In this document: piece by piece, positions 10,243 through 20,395 of the stretch
Position numbering within the stretch: the stretch's first letter is position 1
How the letters are laid out: each line of letters begins with the position of its first letter
Origin: Peronospora farinosa
Lineage: Eukaryota; Oomycota; Peronosporomycetes; Peronosporales; Peronosporaceae
Length of the DNA stretch: 64,000 bases
Direction of reading: 5' to 3'
NCBI GenBank assembly: GCA_947646735.1
Contig: CANTFK010000054.1
Location: forward strand, 248,001-312,000
Notes under the pieces: generated by a model
The model's database searches: none
Seen by the model: only the letters and a program-made list of their open reading frames with translations
What the model was told of the DNA's origin: nothing
Program-made: the position numbers and the translations under genes

Positions 10243-10419
10243 TATTATAGCTCAATTGGACAAATAAATCTTTACAATATATGTGATTTGACCGGTAGTT
10301 TTGGACGCAATCGTAGCGTAAAATGTATTATATATCACAGGTAATCAAATGTCCCCGACAATGTATCCATCTTTCAAGTGTTTACGGACTCGACGTTGAT
10401 GGGAACTTATCTACGCAGA

Positions 10420-11983
10420 TTAAACACAAGCCAACTTTGTATCACAACTACTGAGACAAATGGAAAATGCTTGAAACGGAGATAACGGCCACTGGAAATC
10501 CATCGTAAACATGTCGTCGGCTACACGACCAAATTGCAATATGTTGCCCATTGACGGATCTTCGCTGCTGATTAGCTGAAAGTTCTTGACAGACGCCATG
10601 GATACCCGTCCACCAAAGTCCAAACAATAGGCACCCAGGTCTTCACGAAAAACGGGCTCACGATTCGAAAAGCGCATCAAATCCTTCATCTCACCCGTGG
10701 AAAGACGAGTAACGAGTCGATCTTGGCGGCTCATGGGTCGTACAATTTTGGACGAACCACCTTCCTCGTCCACGTCAGGAATCACCACACGCATCTTCCG
10801 AGGACCCACACTCGTGCGATTAGGCTCGTACGTTACGCAACCCAGCTCTTCACGGATCTGAAACACGTTCTGGACGACAACATTGTCGGAGCTCACGGCA
10901 TCCTGAATCTTCGCCAGCTTTTGTGGATCCCGGCCATTGTCGTAGAGTGTGAAACATGTACCGAGGAAATTAGAGCCCATGCGCCCAATACGTTTGGCAT
11001 CTGTGCACTCTTTATCCGTGCAAATTGTGTAATTAGCCGTCATGTTTGAGCGCACCTGACGTCTTGCAGCCAGCAAAAACTTATCCTCTTCCTGAGTACC
11101 AATCTGACCCTGAAGATACAATTCGTAGCCATATTGTTTAAACATTCCACGGTACACTTGTTTCACGTAGCATCGAATGATACCTGCATCCAAGGGCACG
11201 GGTTGTATTGCCATCTTAGTCATATCTTGCAATTCCAGCTTTTGCATCGGCTGCAACACCAGTGGATCACAAGCACCTCGACACAATGGACAGCTACCCG
11301 ATTGTCCCAACCACGCCATAATGCATCGATAATGCACAAATGCACCCGTGCATTGGCCCGTACACGGCAGGGGATAAGCTTTACGTCGTGCTGAGAAATC
11401 ATCCATGCAAATTAAACACCCTTCACTATCATCCAAGGTTTCATCTCCTTTCTCTTCGAGCTCTTTAGTCATTGACATCTTTTCCAAATGCATTTTCACG
11501 TGACCACCTCCAATTGAAACTTTTCCTTCTTCATTTCCATCTGATTCTCTCTTGTTCCATTGTAATGTATCCACTTCTCCATCTTCCTCATCTTCTTCTT
11601 CTTTTTCCTTCTTCTTCTTCATCTCCAAAATTCACATGGACAGTACTAGAATCTACAGCAATTTGTGTGTGTTTCTGAGCACTTAAAGCACGTCTACGAG
11701 GTGAAAAAGTAGCCAATTCAACAGGTGGTGCGTCTACAAACGCAAGAGACGAGTGATGGACAGCTCGAGGTGATAAATGAAGCGGTGCAGCGTTTACTTC
11801 ATTCATGGGCATCGTTGCAACGTTCAATAAGGCATTTCTTGGGCCACGAGTGTCTCCATGACGTGGAGAAACCATTGCTTCAGTCAATACACGCTCAAAA
11901 TTCCGCATGACGTCACGGGCGTCCGTCGAGTCGTTTCGAGACGGCGAAACGTCTTGAAAAGACGCGACGTTTTGAGCAAACAT
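10420..11983 (-). CDS. RING finger plus Tubby-domain fusion protein, with an apparent frameshift
   Basis: The C-terminal frame (11628-10420) carries an acidic region, a RING-type zinc finger (CLIC...CTGQC...FVHYRC...CPLC) and a complete Tubby C-terminal domain. Tubby blocks include FLLAARRQVRSNMTANYTI, GRMGSNFLGTCFTLYDNG, GPRKMRVVIPDV, EPVFREDLGAYCLDFGGRV, ASVKNFQLI, LQFGRVADDMFTMDFQWPLSPFQAF and a final SSCDTKLACV. Tubby domains bind phosphoinositides, and the RING suggests E3 ubiquitin ligase activity at a membrane. An N-terminal piece starting MFAQNVASFQDV (11983) is open in a different frame and meets the first inside a GAA/GAAG-rich tract at about 11595-11635. A one-base difference in this low-complexity tract (real indel or sequencing error) would explain the break; translation could also simply start at 11628. 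Confidence 0.85.
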
Positions 11984-12770
11984 ATTATCGTTTAAACAAT
12001 AAAATTAAATCCTCTTCTTTCGGTCACTTGATGCAAAGGAGAGACACTACGAACGACGGTATTTGTTGCTAGTGAATTCGTAGAGAGATAATGAGATGAA
12101 AGAGTAAAGAACGTATTCGAAAAAGTGACTCAATTTTCCTTCTCTCTCTCTCTCTCTCTCTCTTCCACCGACTAGTTAGGAATATTTAACAAGAAGGTGA
12201 AGGAAGGCCAGTCGACGTTTTTGTTTTTTACAAAGAAGGGTAAGAGAGAGGTTGCTGAAAAAGAGGAGTACTATTTGAAGACAATAGTAAATGAGTACTA
12301 TTTTGACAATGACGGCATATTTCATACACACTAGCAAAAACACACTTCTTTTGTCGTACTATATGACTGTCTCTTGATAACTGTTCTATTGTGGACGAAT
12401 GGCTGACGTGCTACCTCAACAATAAAGGCGACATGATCTGTTGTTGTCAAGTATTACACTTTTTGTCATGGACTTCATACCACCATACTCATATTTATAG
12501 GAATCTTATAAACGCAAAAGTACTACTATATCTATCTGTAAATACAATAAAATCGTTAAAATTATTTCGTGTGTGTGTGTGTACTTGAACGTTACATCAC
12601 TTTATGCGTTTACATAGGTACAAATCCATTGGATATCAAAGATATTCAATCATTTCTCAATCGACGGCAGTAATCAACAGTACCTCTTAAATTTAATATT
12701 AACACGTACGTAACCCATGAACGTTCTCCTTTTCCTTCTCGCTAACGTCTTTTATCTCTATTTTTATAGC
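11984..12770. other. Intergenic region with simple repeats
   Basis: No gene is supported in these 787 bases. It holds a (TC)n microsatellite at about 12140-12163 and a (GT)n run at about 12569-12582. A pyrimidine-rich stretch ending in TTTTTATAG lies just before the ATG at 12771, so an upstream non-coding exon of the aminotransferase gene is possible. Confidence 0.55.
12140..12163. repeat. Dinucleotide microsatellite (TC)n
   Basis: About ten tandem TC units in the region between the divergent RING-Tubby and aminotransferase genes. Confidence 0.9.
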
Positions 12771-14266
12771 ATGACCAAGAAAATATTATGCATGAATCCA
12801 GGTCCTATTGAGTTTGAGCCACGTGTGCTCCAATCGTTTGCTATGGAAGGCATTTCTCACGTGGATAAGACAGTCATTGAGATATTTGGTCAATGTCTTG
12901 AGAAAATGCGCAAGGTTTTCATGGCTTCTGATGGACAACCACTTGTCGTAGCGGGTTCTGGAACACTTGGATGGGATATGGTCGGCGCAAACCTCATTAA
13001 CAAGGACGACGACGTGCTTGTTATTAATACCGGCACGTTTCATACTCTCTCTTTATTACTACTTTTTCTTACGAGAAAAAAGTACTGATTATTATTAATT
13101 TATACAGGTTATTTTGGTGATAATTTTGCCCAGTGTTTACAACACTATGGAGCCAAGATTACTCATCTTCGTGGCAAGGTACAGGAGAAAAACGAGTTGT
13201 TTATTGTTGATGGATTGCAATGAGAATTGTTCTGATTGGTACTTGTGTTTTTTTCTGGTATTACAAGCAGATTGGCGCACAACCTTCAGTTTTGGAATTG
13301 GAAAAAGTGCTGGAAAGTGGTGTAAGTTTTAAAGCCGTGACGATCACACATGTCGATACGTCTACGGGTGTACGTGCTCATGTGAAGAAATTTGCAGCTG
13401 CAATTCGTCGTATTCAACCGGATACTGTCATTGTGGTGGATGGTGTGTGTGCCACGGGTGGCGAAGAAACTCGTATGAAGCAGTGGGACCTCGATGTGGT
13501 GCTTACGGGCTCGCAGAAATGCATTGGCGTGCCTGCTGGATTGTGTCTCATGGTTGTCCGTCCACGTGCGCTGCAGTTGTTTGAGAAGAACACATCTACA
13601 GTCAAGTATTATGTGGACTGGCACAATTGGTTACCGATCATGAAGAACTATGAGGCTCGTCAACCAAGTTATTTTGCCACCCCGGCAGTGAATCATTTGT
13701 TCGCCCTGAACGTAGCGCTGGATATTTTACTCGAGAATGGAGGCATGGAGCAGCGCTTTGAAGAGCATAAACGCATTGGTGACGCCATCAAGGAAGCTAT
13801 AAAGACGCTGGGATGCTCGCTTGTGACCGTTGATGACAGTGGAGCAAACACGTTGACGTGCGTGCGCTACCCCACCGGTGTAGGTGCAGCTGACTTTTTG
13901 CCAAAAGTGGTAAAACGTGGTGTGTCACTTGCAGGTGGACTGCACAAAGCTATCAAGACGGAATACTTTCGTATTGGCCACATGGGCCCAAGTACGCGCC
14001 GTTTGGACCACATTTTAAGGACAGTGGAAGCCATTGAAGGTGCATTCATCGAGTGCGGTCACAAGGTGATGCAACCTGGTAAAGCGGCCAAGAATCTCAA
14101 GAAGAAACTCGAAGGAACTATTCCTTTGCATCCAGTGTGCGACTATGCTTCGGTGTATCACGGCTGCCCCGTCCCTCCAAAATGTCAAGTCTATTCAATT
14201 GGCACGGTGATTGTTGCATTTGCTGCTGGAATGTTGATCTCACACTTGAAGCATAGTAATGCTTAG
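12771..14266 (+). CDS. Alanine-glyoxylate/serine-pyruvate aminotransferase with C-terminal membrane tail, three exons
   Basis: Exons 12771-13032, 13108-13178 and 13271-14266 give 442 residues. Class V PLP aminotransferase landmarks are NPGPIEFEPRVL near the N-terminus, VVAGSGTLGWDM, THVDTSTG, VVDGVCATGG with Asp168, and TGSQKCIGVPAGL with the PLP lysine Lys194. The C-terminal domain includes GAADFLPKVVKRGVSLAGGL and FRIGHMG. The enzyme moves amino groups between alanine or serine and glyoxylate or pyruvate, usually in peroxisomes or mitochondria. The first intron only keeps the frame as a GC-AG intron (GCACGT...ACAG). The C-terminus extends about 45 residues beyond the usual end and finishes with a hydrophobic segment (VYSIGTVIVAFAAGMLI) and a short basic tail, consistent with a tail anchor; no PTS1 tripeptide is present. 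Confidence 0.85.
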
Positions 14267-14516
14267 ACATTCTGCTTCAAGTACATGATCAAAACGCCTG
14301 GAAGTTGACGAGATGAGAGACAAAAGCATGGAGAAGTGAGAGCTTGGTTCGAAGTGATTATATAACCCACTTTTGATCCCTTATTGCGTCAATTAAACCC
14401 ATCCAACAAGACACCTAATTCATCACCAAAACCCTTCATCTTTAACTGGTCTTTTTCGATTTACCCCTCAGTCTCCACTATTTATTCTTCAAAAACCCCA
14501 AATCTCAGCACTACCT

Positions 14517-16580
14517 ATGGAAGCTCTCCGTCTCGCTTTCTGGCGAAAACCTCTTGTAAATGCATCACTTTCTCCTTCTCTTTCCATTCAAGATGACAAT
14601 ATGCTAGAGATTAAACGGACTCTTGGTCTATTTGACTTGATTATGATTGGTATTGGAGGTACGGTCGGTACGGGTGTTTTTGCGACTTCGGGTTTTATTG
14701 CAAGTAGTTATGCTGGTCCTGCTGCGACCTTGTCGTGGTTATTAGCTGGTATTGGCTGTCTCTTGAGTGCTTTTAGCTTTATGGAACTTTCCTGTCTGAT
14801 TCCAAGTGCAGGGAGTACTTATGCTTATACTTATTATGCTTTGGGTGAATTACCAGCTTTAGTTGCTGGGTTTTTATTAACGTTAGAGTATGGAGTCTCG
14901 AGTGCTGGAGGAGCACGGAGTTGGAGTGATAAATTAACTCAATGGATGGATTCTCAATTAGGTATCCAAGGTCCCAATTGGATGAAACCACTGGATTCAA
15001 GTATTGATTTGTATGCAGGCCTATTAATGGCAAGTAGTACTGCGATAGTACTTTGTGGTATGCAAGCTGGCAAATGGGTCATTAATATTGTCACGATGAC
15101 GAAAATAATAGTTGTACTATTTATCATTGTCATTGGGTTACTACATTTTCAACTGGACAAGGTCTCACCTTTTATACCGGATCAAAGTCTTGTGGAACTA
15201 CAGGGACAAGATCAATTGGCATTTGGATGGCCTGGTATTTTATTAGGAACAAGTGCAAGTTTTTATGGCTACATTGGGTATGATGAAGTCTGTTGTCTTG
15301 CAGGTGAAGCAAAAAATCCTGCCCGAAATATTCCACGGGCTGTCATTGGAACAATTTTGGGAGCTGCTACATTGAGTATTCTTGCAACATTGGCACTTGT
15401 TGGCATGCAAACGTACACGGAAATTGACGCGGAGGAATCCTATGGCAATGCATTTTCCAGTATTGGATTAAATTGGGCAGCATCCTTTGTAGCATCAGGC
15501 GAAGTGCTGACAATGCCAGTGACATCATTCATTGGGTTTCTAGCACAACCACGTGTGCAATACGCAATGGCCAAGGATGGATTATTGCCACCGGTGTTTG
15601 CTCATGTTGATGCAAATGGTAATCTCTTTTGTGGCACATTATTGTGTGGAATTGGAGTCACGTTGCTTGCTGTGTTTGTGCCATTTCACGTGCTTTGGAA
15701 CTTTATTTCGCTTGGAATTCTCGTTGCATTCAACTTAACCAACAGTTCCCTCCTTTTAGTTCGTGCTTCGAACCACACGAAATCGCAAGAAAGTGAAACA
15801 AAAGAGTCGTCACGAAACCATTCGCACGGTGCTACGATAGCTGGGTACTTTGTGTCGTCTTTTCTTGCAGCTTTTCACTGGCAAAAGGGTGTTGTTGCTA
15901 CCGTTTCGATCTCTGCAACAGCTGACATGTCGATTTTTGACAGCTATATGCAGACGATGGGGCCGTTTGTCGCTGCTTTTTTTACGGTGGTCGCCATTGC
16001 GCTTATGTTTGCGCTGAGTGGCACTGGAAAGGAGCAGACCATTGCCGCGAAAGTAGCCGTTGCAAAAGCAAAGCCTCAATTGAAAACACCCATGACGATT
16101 GTTGTATCTTCAAAGAAGCAGCAAGATTCATCTGAGACTGGTCATGTGAGCTCTCATCATCGAAACCTCTCTTCGAGTCGAGACAATAATGAAAATGATC
16201 TGAAGACTAAAGTTGAGGAGATGGAGCGTCCGAGAGAATTTTTCGAACGAACGTCTTGTCTCGAACAACTCAGTACACATCCCAACGAAGCCACAGTGGA
16301 TAGCAGCGAGAGCGACGAAGACAAGATTGAATCTTTCAACAGCAGTCACGAAAACGATGCGAAGAAGGATGCAGTGTCAACATTTCGAGCACCGTTCGTG
16401 CCTTTTGCACCTTGCGTGGCTATTTTTTTCAACTGGTTTTTGTTTGCTCAAATGGACGGGACGAGTGTCGTACTCATCGTGGTCTGGTTGCTGGTTGCTG
16501 TGACTGTCTACTTTGGTTACAGCCGTCATCACAGCCTGGCCTTCCAGCAGACCAAGTACCATCAACTTGCACAGCACTAA
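14517..16580 (+). CDS. Cationic amino-acid transporter (APC superfamily, CAT/SLC7-like)
   Basis: A single open frame of 687 codons. The first membrane helix carries the APC signature IMIGIGGTVGTGVF (about residues 40-53), followed by WLLAGIGCLLSAFSFMELSCLIPSAGSTYAYTYYALGE. Later come the loop GYDEVCCLAGEAKNPARNIPRAVIGT and further helices typical of the CAT (SLC7A1-4) group. A long hydrophilic loop of about 110 residues (around residues 510-620, rich in Ser, Glu and Lys) separates the last two helices (PFAPCVAIFFNWFLFAQM and VVLIVVWLLVAVTVYFGY). It should import basic or neutral amino acids at the plasma membrane or vacuole. The substrate is inferred from the family. Confidence 0.9.
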   Translation: MEALRLAFWRKPLVNASLSPSLSIQDDNMLEIKRTLGLFDLIMIGIGGTVGTGVFATSGFIASSYAGPAATLSWLLAGIGCLLSAFSFMELSCLIPSAGSTYAYTYYALGELPALVAGFLLTLEYGVSSAGGARSWSDKLTQWMDSQLGIQGPNWMKPLDSSIDLYAGLLMASSTAIVLCGMQAGKWVINIVTMTKIIVVLFIIVIGLLHFQLDKVSPFIPDQSLVELQGQDQLAFGWPGILLGTSASFYGYIGYDEVCCLAGEAKNPARNIPRAVIGTILGAATLSILATLALVGMQTYTEIDAEESYGNAFSSIGLNWAASFVASGEVLTMPVTSFIGFLAQPRVQYAMAKDGLLPPVFAHVDANGNLFCGTLLCGIGVTLLAVFVPFHVLWNFISLGILVAFNLTNSSLLLVRASNHTKSQESETKESSRNHSHGATIAGYFVSSFLAAFHWQKGVVATVSISATADMSIFDSYMQTMGPFVAAFFTVVAIALMFALSGTGKEQTIAAKVAVAKAKPQLKTPMTIVVSSKKQQDSSETGHVSSHHRNLSSSRDNNENDLKTKVEEMERPREFFERTSCLEQLSTHPNEATVDSSESDEDKIESFNSSHENDAKKDAVSTFRAPFVPFAPCVAIFFNWFLFAQMDGTSVVLIVVWLLVAVTVYFGYSRHHSLAFQQTKYHQLAQH

Positions 16581-16942
16581 AGGACAAGGTCCAAGGACAA
16601 CATTGGAATAAGAGTATCGCTTTAGGACAAGTCGCAGTCGTGGCATTATACATGCACTATTAGAAAACGTTGAAGCCTGAGCATTGATGATGTCTCCTCT
16701 TGACATGTTCTTCCACTGAATCCATAAGACTCTTTAGACTGAAGCGATCAATATTACATGTACTCAAAATCGATAAGCACCAACACCAGCAATGGCCATG
16801 GCACTACCTGAATGAAAATACGTAATTGCTTATCAGAAGAAGCAAACAAAAACGTAGCGCTCGCGTTTTCTCATCGAGACGTTTAAAAAACTGGCATACA
16901 TCGCCCAAAATCCACGCGTCTTGTGTCCGCATCAGCTCCGTT
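16581..16942. other. Convergent 3' intergenic region
   Basis: Lies between the stop codons of the transporter gene and the mucin-like gene on the opposite strand. Short open stretches have no recognisable content. Probably both 3' UTRs. Confidence 0.6.
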
Positions 16943-19900
16943 TTACAGATCGACCTCGTTGTTGCGCTGGTGATTATTCTGCTGTGCCACAAAGTGATTC
17001 TGCTGCATGTTGTAAGTGTTCATCTGCTGGGGCTGAGATCCATGAGGTTGGTTGCCGTAGTTGTGATTAACGTTGGAAGGAGTCTGCTGTGCGTAGTGGT
17101 CTTGCATCTTCGGAGTCGTATCGCCCAACACAGCCAGCGAATTGCCGCGGCCCTTGTTGCTGCAATATTGCGGCTCGCCACCTAGAGCAAAGAAACCCTC
17201 GGAGCCTGCGCGGGCGCTCGTCGTCTGCATCGTGACCGTCTTGTTGTCTGTTGACGTACCGTCACGCTTAAGCTTCCACGTGCGGTAGAAGATGTAGACT
17301 TGACGAATCATTAGACACAAAAGCACCAGCACCTGCAAACCCACAATAGCAAAAGCCACACCCTCACGAAGGTCATCCGGGATACTCTCCGTGAAGCTCG
17401 TGGCGCTTGACAGGAGGAAAAAACTCAAGAAAAGAGCCGAGATCTTGATAATAATGACAAAGCTCGACGTCTTCTGCACAAAAGCTGTGGGGTACGGCTG
17501 CTTGATCTCAAGGTACAGTAGGAATACAATATGGAGCGCAATAAGAACGATAATCTGCCAGAGTCCCTGAATCCAGACCATGCCCGTAGTCATACCGCAG
17601 AGAAGCGCCAATAGAAGCTTAGGTGCGAAGAAGAAGCGGCCCTCAAAGCTATGTTCATCGTACAGCGGTCCATAACGGTTGTGGAACTTCTTGTCAAAGT
17701 GGTCCTTCGTACCCAAGTCACGCAGCTCATCTTCGTTGTTCTTGATGACAATAACGCCATAAAGAATCGTGCCGAATGCCAACCCCAGCAGTGCGGCAAT
17801 AGCCAAAAAGAAGCTCACGTCCACAGAGTCGTGGTCAATGCAGTAGCAAATCTGGTACATGGCTGTAGCACCGACCACATACTCGGACAGGATCAAAATC
17901 ATCATGAGCACGCCAATGGCTTTATCGAGCCACTTGCGGCTAAATGTCGTAAAGTCTTTTACAATAAAGTAACACACACCCATTGCCATCACGTAAAGCC
18001 CGAAGACGATACCAACCATGCAGGCAATGCCAGCCACAGCCAGGTAGAACAACATGTCAGGGTCCACACCAATAAGGGCCGCGTACTTCTCCATACCCTG
18101 TATACCCGACGTCGCAGTACCCGGTCCCGAGCCATGGCTGGAGCTGCCATTTGCACTACTGTCATCGGCCAAACGACGCGAAGTGGCCGTAGATCCTGCC
18201 GGATTCAAATCATCGGATGGCGTCGGTTTAGACTTGCCGAAGGGCAGGAACGTAAAAGTAGCAGGAGCCATCCTCCTGCCCATGTTCTCCATGAAACGCG
18301 GACGAGCGTCAACGTTCATCTGGGTAAGCATGATCGAAAACTGGCAGATATCTACAGCAGCTAAAGTAATCCCCACACTGGCAGCTGCCGACATACTCGA
18401 GGCCACACCGACCGAGGTACCACCAACAATGCCACTGGCCACCGACATGACACCCCCCGCAACAATGGAAACCGTAGCCGCACCGCTAGCAATGGTCGTT
18501 GACGCAATGCCAGCCTTGTCCACCGTGGTCTTTTTAGTACCATCAGGCCAATGGTGCGAGTCCTCAAGACCCTTATTAAAAGGCACCGTATACTGCAAAT
18601 TTGAAGTCTCCGACGCGCCAGCCGCGCCAGATGAAGGTGTCGTGCTCATTCCACCCGCACATTGGCAGTCACTGAACGAATTGTCGCTAGTGTAGTCACA
18701 CTTTGTTGTCACAGCAAATGTGAGATTCGAAAAAGGCTGTTGAACGCTATCAGCCGCAGCTTCCGCCGCCTGTGGTCCAGCATAACTCATGAGCGTAATG
18801 AAATCCAAATTTGCGTAAATGGACGAGTTCATCCCTTCATTGGACGAATAGTCCCATATACCATTGTTACATGCCGGGAAGCGACAACTTGACATACACG
18901 TAGCCAGATCAAAAATCTCTGTCCCCGATGATAGTCCCGAGTAAATTAAACATTCAGCGGACGCTACAGCGGCCACAATGTCCAATTCAGTACCTTTACA
19001 TGTCAATCCCATCGTGTGCCATGCACTATAAAAGGTTTCGTCACAACTAAACTCAATTGACGTGGACTCCGGTTTTTCCCTCGAGCCAGTACCGTCTCCT
19101 ATTCCAGGCATAAGTGGCAACTCCATCTGCTTTTGCATGTCAGGTATTGCAGTCGATTTGGCCGATGTGGCATTTGGTATCTCTGATGGGGTCTTAGTAG
19201 GGGACGATGGGGTCGCACTAGTGGACGATGGGGTCGTGTTCGTGGACGATGGGGTCGTGTTCGTGGACGATGGGGTCGTGTTCGTGGACGATGGGGTCGT
19301 ATTAGTGGACGAAGGGGTTGTGGTAATGGACGGTGGGGTCGTATCAGTGGACGGCGGGGTCGTGTTCGTGGACGAAGGGGTCGTGTTCGTGGACGAAGGG
19401 GTCGTATTAGTGGACGATGGGGTCGTATTAGTGGACGATGGGGTCGTGGTAGTGGACGGTGGGGTCGTGGTAGTCGGTGAAGCGATGGGCTCGGCCGAAT
19501 CTGAAGTGTCTGACATCCCTTCAGCTGCAGTAGCTGTGGTCTCACCCACTAGACGACGATTGTCATCTGATCCAGTGGGCGAAGTCGTCTTGGCTGTCGT
19601 GGTGGACACTAATTCATCCAAAGTGGAGGTGGACTCTTCTGTCTTGGAAGACGTTAATGTCTTGGTAGTAGACTTTTGTGTCTCTGGAGTGGACGCTGGT
19701 GCCTTTGGAGTAGATGCTGGTGTCTCTGTAGTACTGGACGCTGGTGCCTTTGGAGTCTCTGTAGTAGACGTTTTTGTCTCTGGAGTGGACGCTGGTGCCT
19801 TTGTAGTGGACGCTGGTGTCTCTGGAGTGGACGATTTTGTCTCTTGAGTGGACGTTTTCGTCTCGGGAGTGGACGATTTGACCTCAGGAGTGGACGATTT

Positions 19901-20395
19901 GACCTCAGGAGTGGACGCTTTTGTCTCTGAAGTGGACGGTGGTGTCTCCGGAGTGGACGATGGTGTCTCTGAGGTGGACGATGGTGTTTTTGTAGTGGAC
20001 GCCGGCGTCTTGGATACATTTTCTTTCCCATTTTTATCATTAGACGAGCTTGAAGTGTCCAACTCCGAAACGTCTTTACCAAGATCGTCCTCCGATCCAT
20101 TTTCTACACTGTCGGTAATTACTTCCTTTTTGTCGTCCGAATCACTATCTGGTAACGTGGTGGACGTAATTAATGGTGTAGACACACCACTTGGTAAATT
20201 TGTGGCCGTTGGCATTGAGTACCGAAATACACAAGACACAGGCTCCTTCTCGATTGTAATAGGGTTGTTACTTCCAGATGAAGTGGACACTGTCGACGTG
20301 GGAACGGTCGGTGAAGTGGACGTTGTTGGAGACGTTTGCGCAGTTGCGACACCAAGTGCCACAGCGACACTTGCTGCTGCTGCATATATGCGCAT
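16943..20395 (-). CDS. Mucin-like polytopic membrane protein (possibly TRP-like/FLC-type)
   Basis: One exon of 1150 codons. A signal peptide (MRIYAAAASVAVALGVATA) is followed by a Ser/Thr/Pro stalk of about 380 residues containing two 7-residue repeat blocks: an STPETK-type block (about residues 125-260) and an STNTTPS block (about 300-405, with many N-x-T sites). A Cys-rich ectodomain follows (about 440-590). Then comes a Gly/Ala/Ser-rich segment and at least seven hydrophobic helices between about residues 790 and 1080 (for example LFYLAVAGIACMVGIVFGLYVM and VAFAIVGLQVLVLLCLMI), with a cytoplasmic Gln/Asn-rich tail. The layout of ectodomain, ICQFSIMLTQMNVD linker and helical bundle resembles fungal TRP-like/flavin-carrier proteins, but that assignment is tentative. 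The stalk suggests a heavily O-glycosylated surface protein. Confidence 0.8.
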   Translation of the reverse strand: MRIYAAAASVAVALGVATAQTSPTTSTSPTVPTSTVSTSSGSNNPITIEKEPVSCVFRYSMPTATNLPSGVSTPLITSTTLPDSDSDDKKEVITDSVENGSEDDLGKDVSELDTSSSSNDKNGKENVSKTPASTTKTPSSTSETPSSTPETPPSTSETKASTPEVKSSTPEVKSSTPETKTSTQETKSSTPETPASTTKAPASTPETKTSTTETPKAPASSTTETPASTPKAPASTPETQKSTTKTLTSSKTEESTSTLDELVSTTTAKTTSPTGSDDNRRLVGETTATAAEGMSDTSDSAEPIASPTTTTPPSTTTTPSSTNTTPSSTNTTPSSTNTTPSSTNTTPPSTDTTPPSITTTPSSTNTTPSSTNTTPSSTNTTPSSTNTTPSSTSATPSSPTKTPSEIPNATSAKSTAIPDMQKQMELPLMPGIGDGTGSREKPESTSIEFSCDETFYSAWHTMGLTCKGTELDIVAAVASAECLIYSGLSSGTEIFDLATCMSSCRFPACNNGIWDYSSNEGMNSSIYANLDFITLMSYAGPQAAEAAADSVQQPFSNLTFAVTTKCDYTSDNSFSDCQCAGGMSTTPSSGAAGASETSNLQYTVPFNKGLEDSHHWPDGTKKTTVDKAGIASTTIASGAATVSIVAGGVMSVASGIVGGTSVGVASSMSAAASVGITLAAVDICQFSIMLTQMNVDARPRFMENMGRRMAPATFTFLPFGKSKPTPSDDLNPAGSTATSRRLADDSSANGSSSHGSGPGTATSGIQGMEKYAALIGVDPDMLFYLAVAGIACMVGIVFGLYVMAMGVCYFIVKDFTTFSRKWLDKAIGVLMMILILSEYVVGATAMYQICYCIDHDSVDVSFFLAIAALLGLAFGTILYGVIVIKNNEDELRDLGTKDHFDKKFHNRYGPLYDEHSFEGRFFFAPKLLLALLCGMTTGMVWIQGLWQIIVLIALHIVFLLYLEIKQPYPTAFVQKTSSFVIIIKISALFLSFFLLSSATSFTESIPDDLREGVAFAIVGLQVLVLLCLMIRQVYIFYRTWKLKRDGTSTDNKTVTMQTTSARAGSEGFFALGGEPQYCSNKGRGNSLAVLGDTTPKMQDHYAQQTPSNVNHNYGNQPHGSQPQQMNTYNMQQNHFVAQQNNHQRNNEVDL
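19198..19482 (-). repeat. 21-bp coding minisatellite (STNTTPS repeats)
   Basis: About thirteen tandem 21-bp units encode a 7-residue Ser-Thr-Asn-Thr-Thr-Pro-Ser type repeat in the stalk of the mucin-like protein. Units differ at a few positions, some giving PPS, STD or SIT variants. Indels of whole units would keep the frame. Confidence 0.9.
19675..20005 (-). repeat. 21-bp coding minisatellite, second block (STPETK-type)
   Basis: A more diverged array with the same 7-residue period, encoding units such as SSTPETK, ASTPEVK and PSTSETP, nearer the N-terminus of the mucin-like protein. The shared period with the other block suggests one origin. Confidence 0.85.

Noticed and set aside
19062..19847. 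261-codon plus-strand frame opposite the mucin-like gene
   Set aside because: It is made almost entirely of the reverse reading of the 21-bp repeats (Val-Asp-Asp-Gly-Val type) with no start context or other domain, so a shadow of the repeat composition is more likely.
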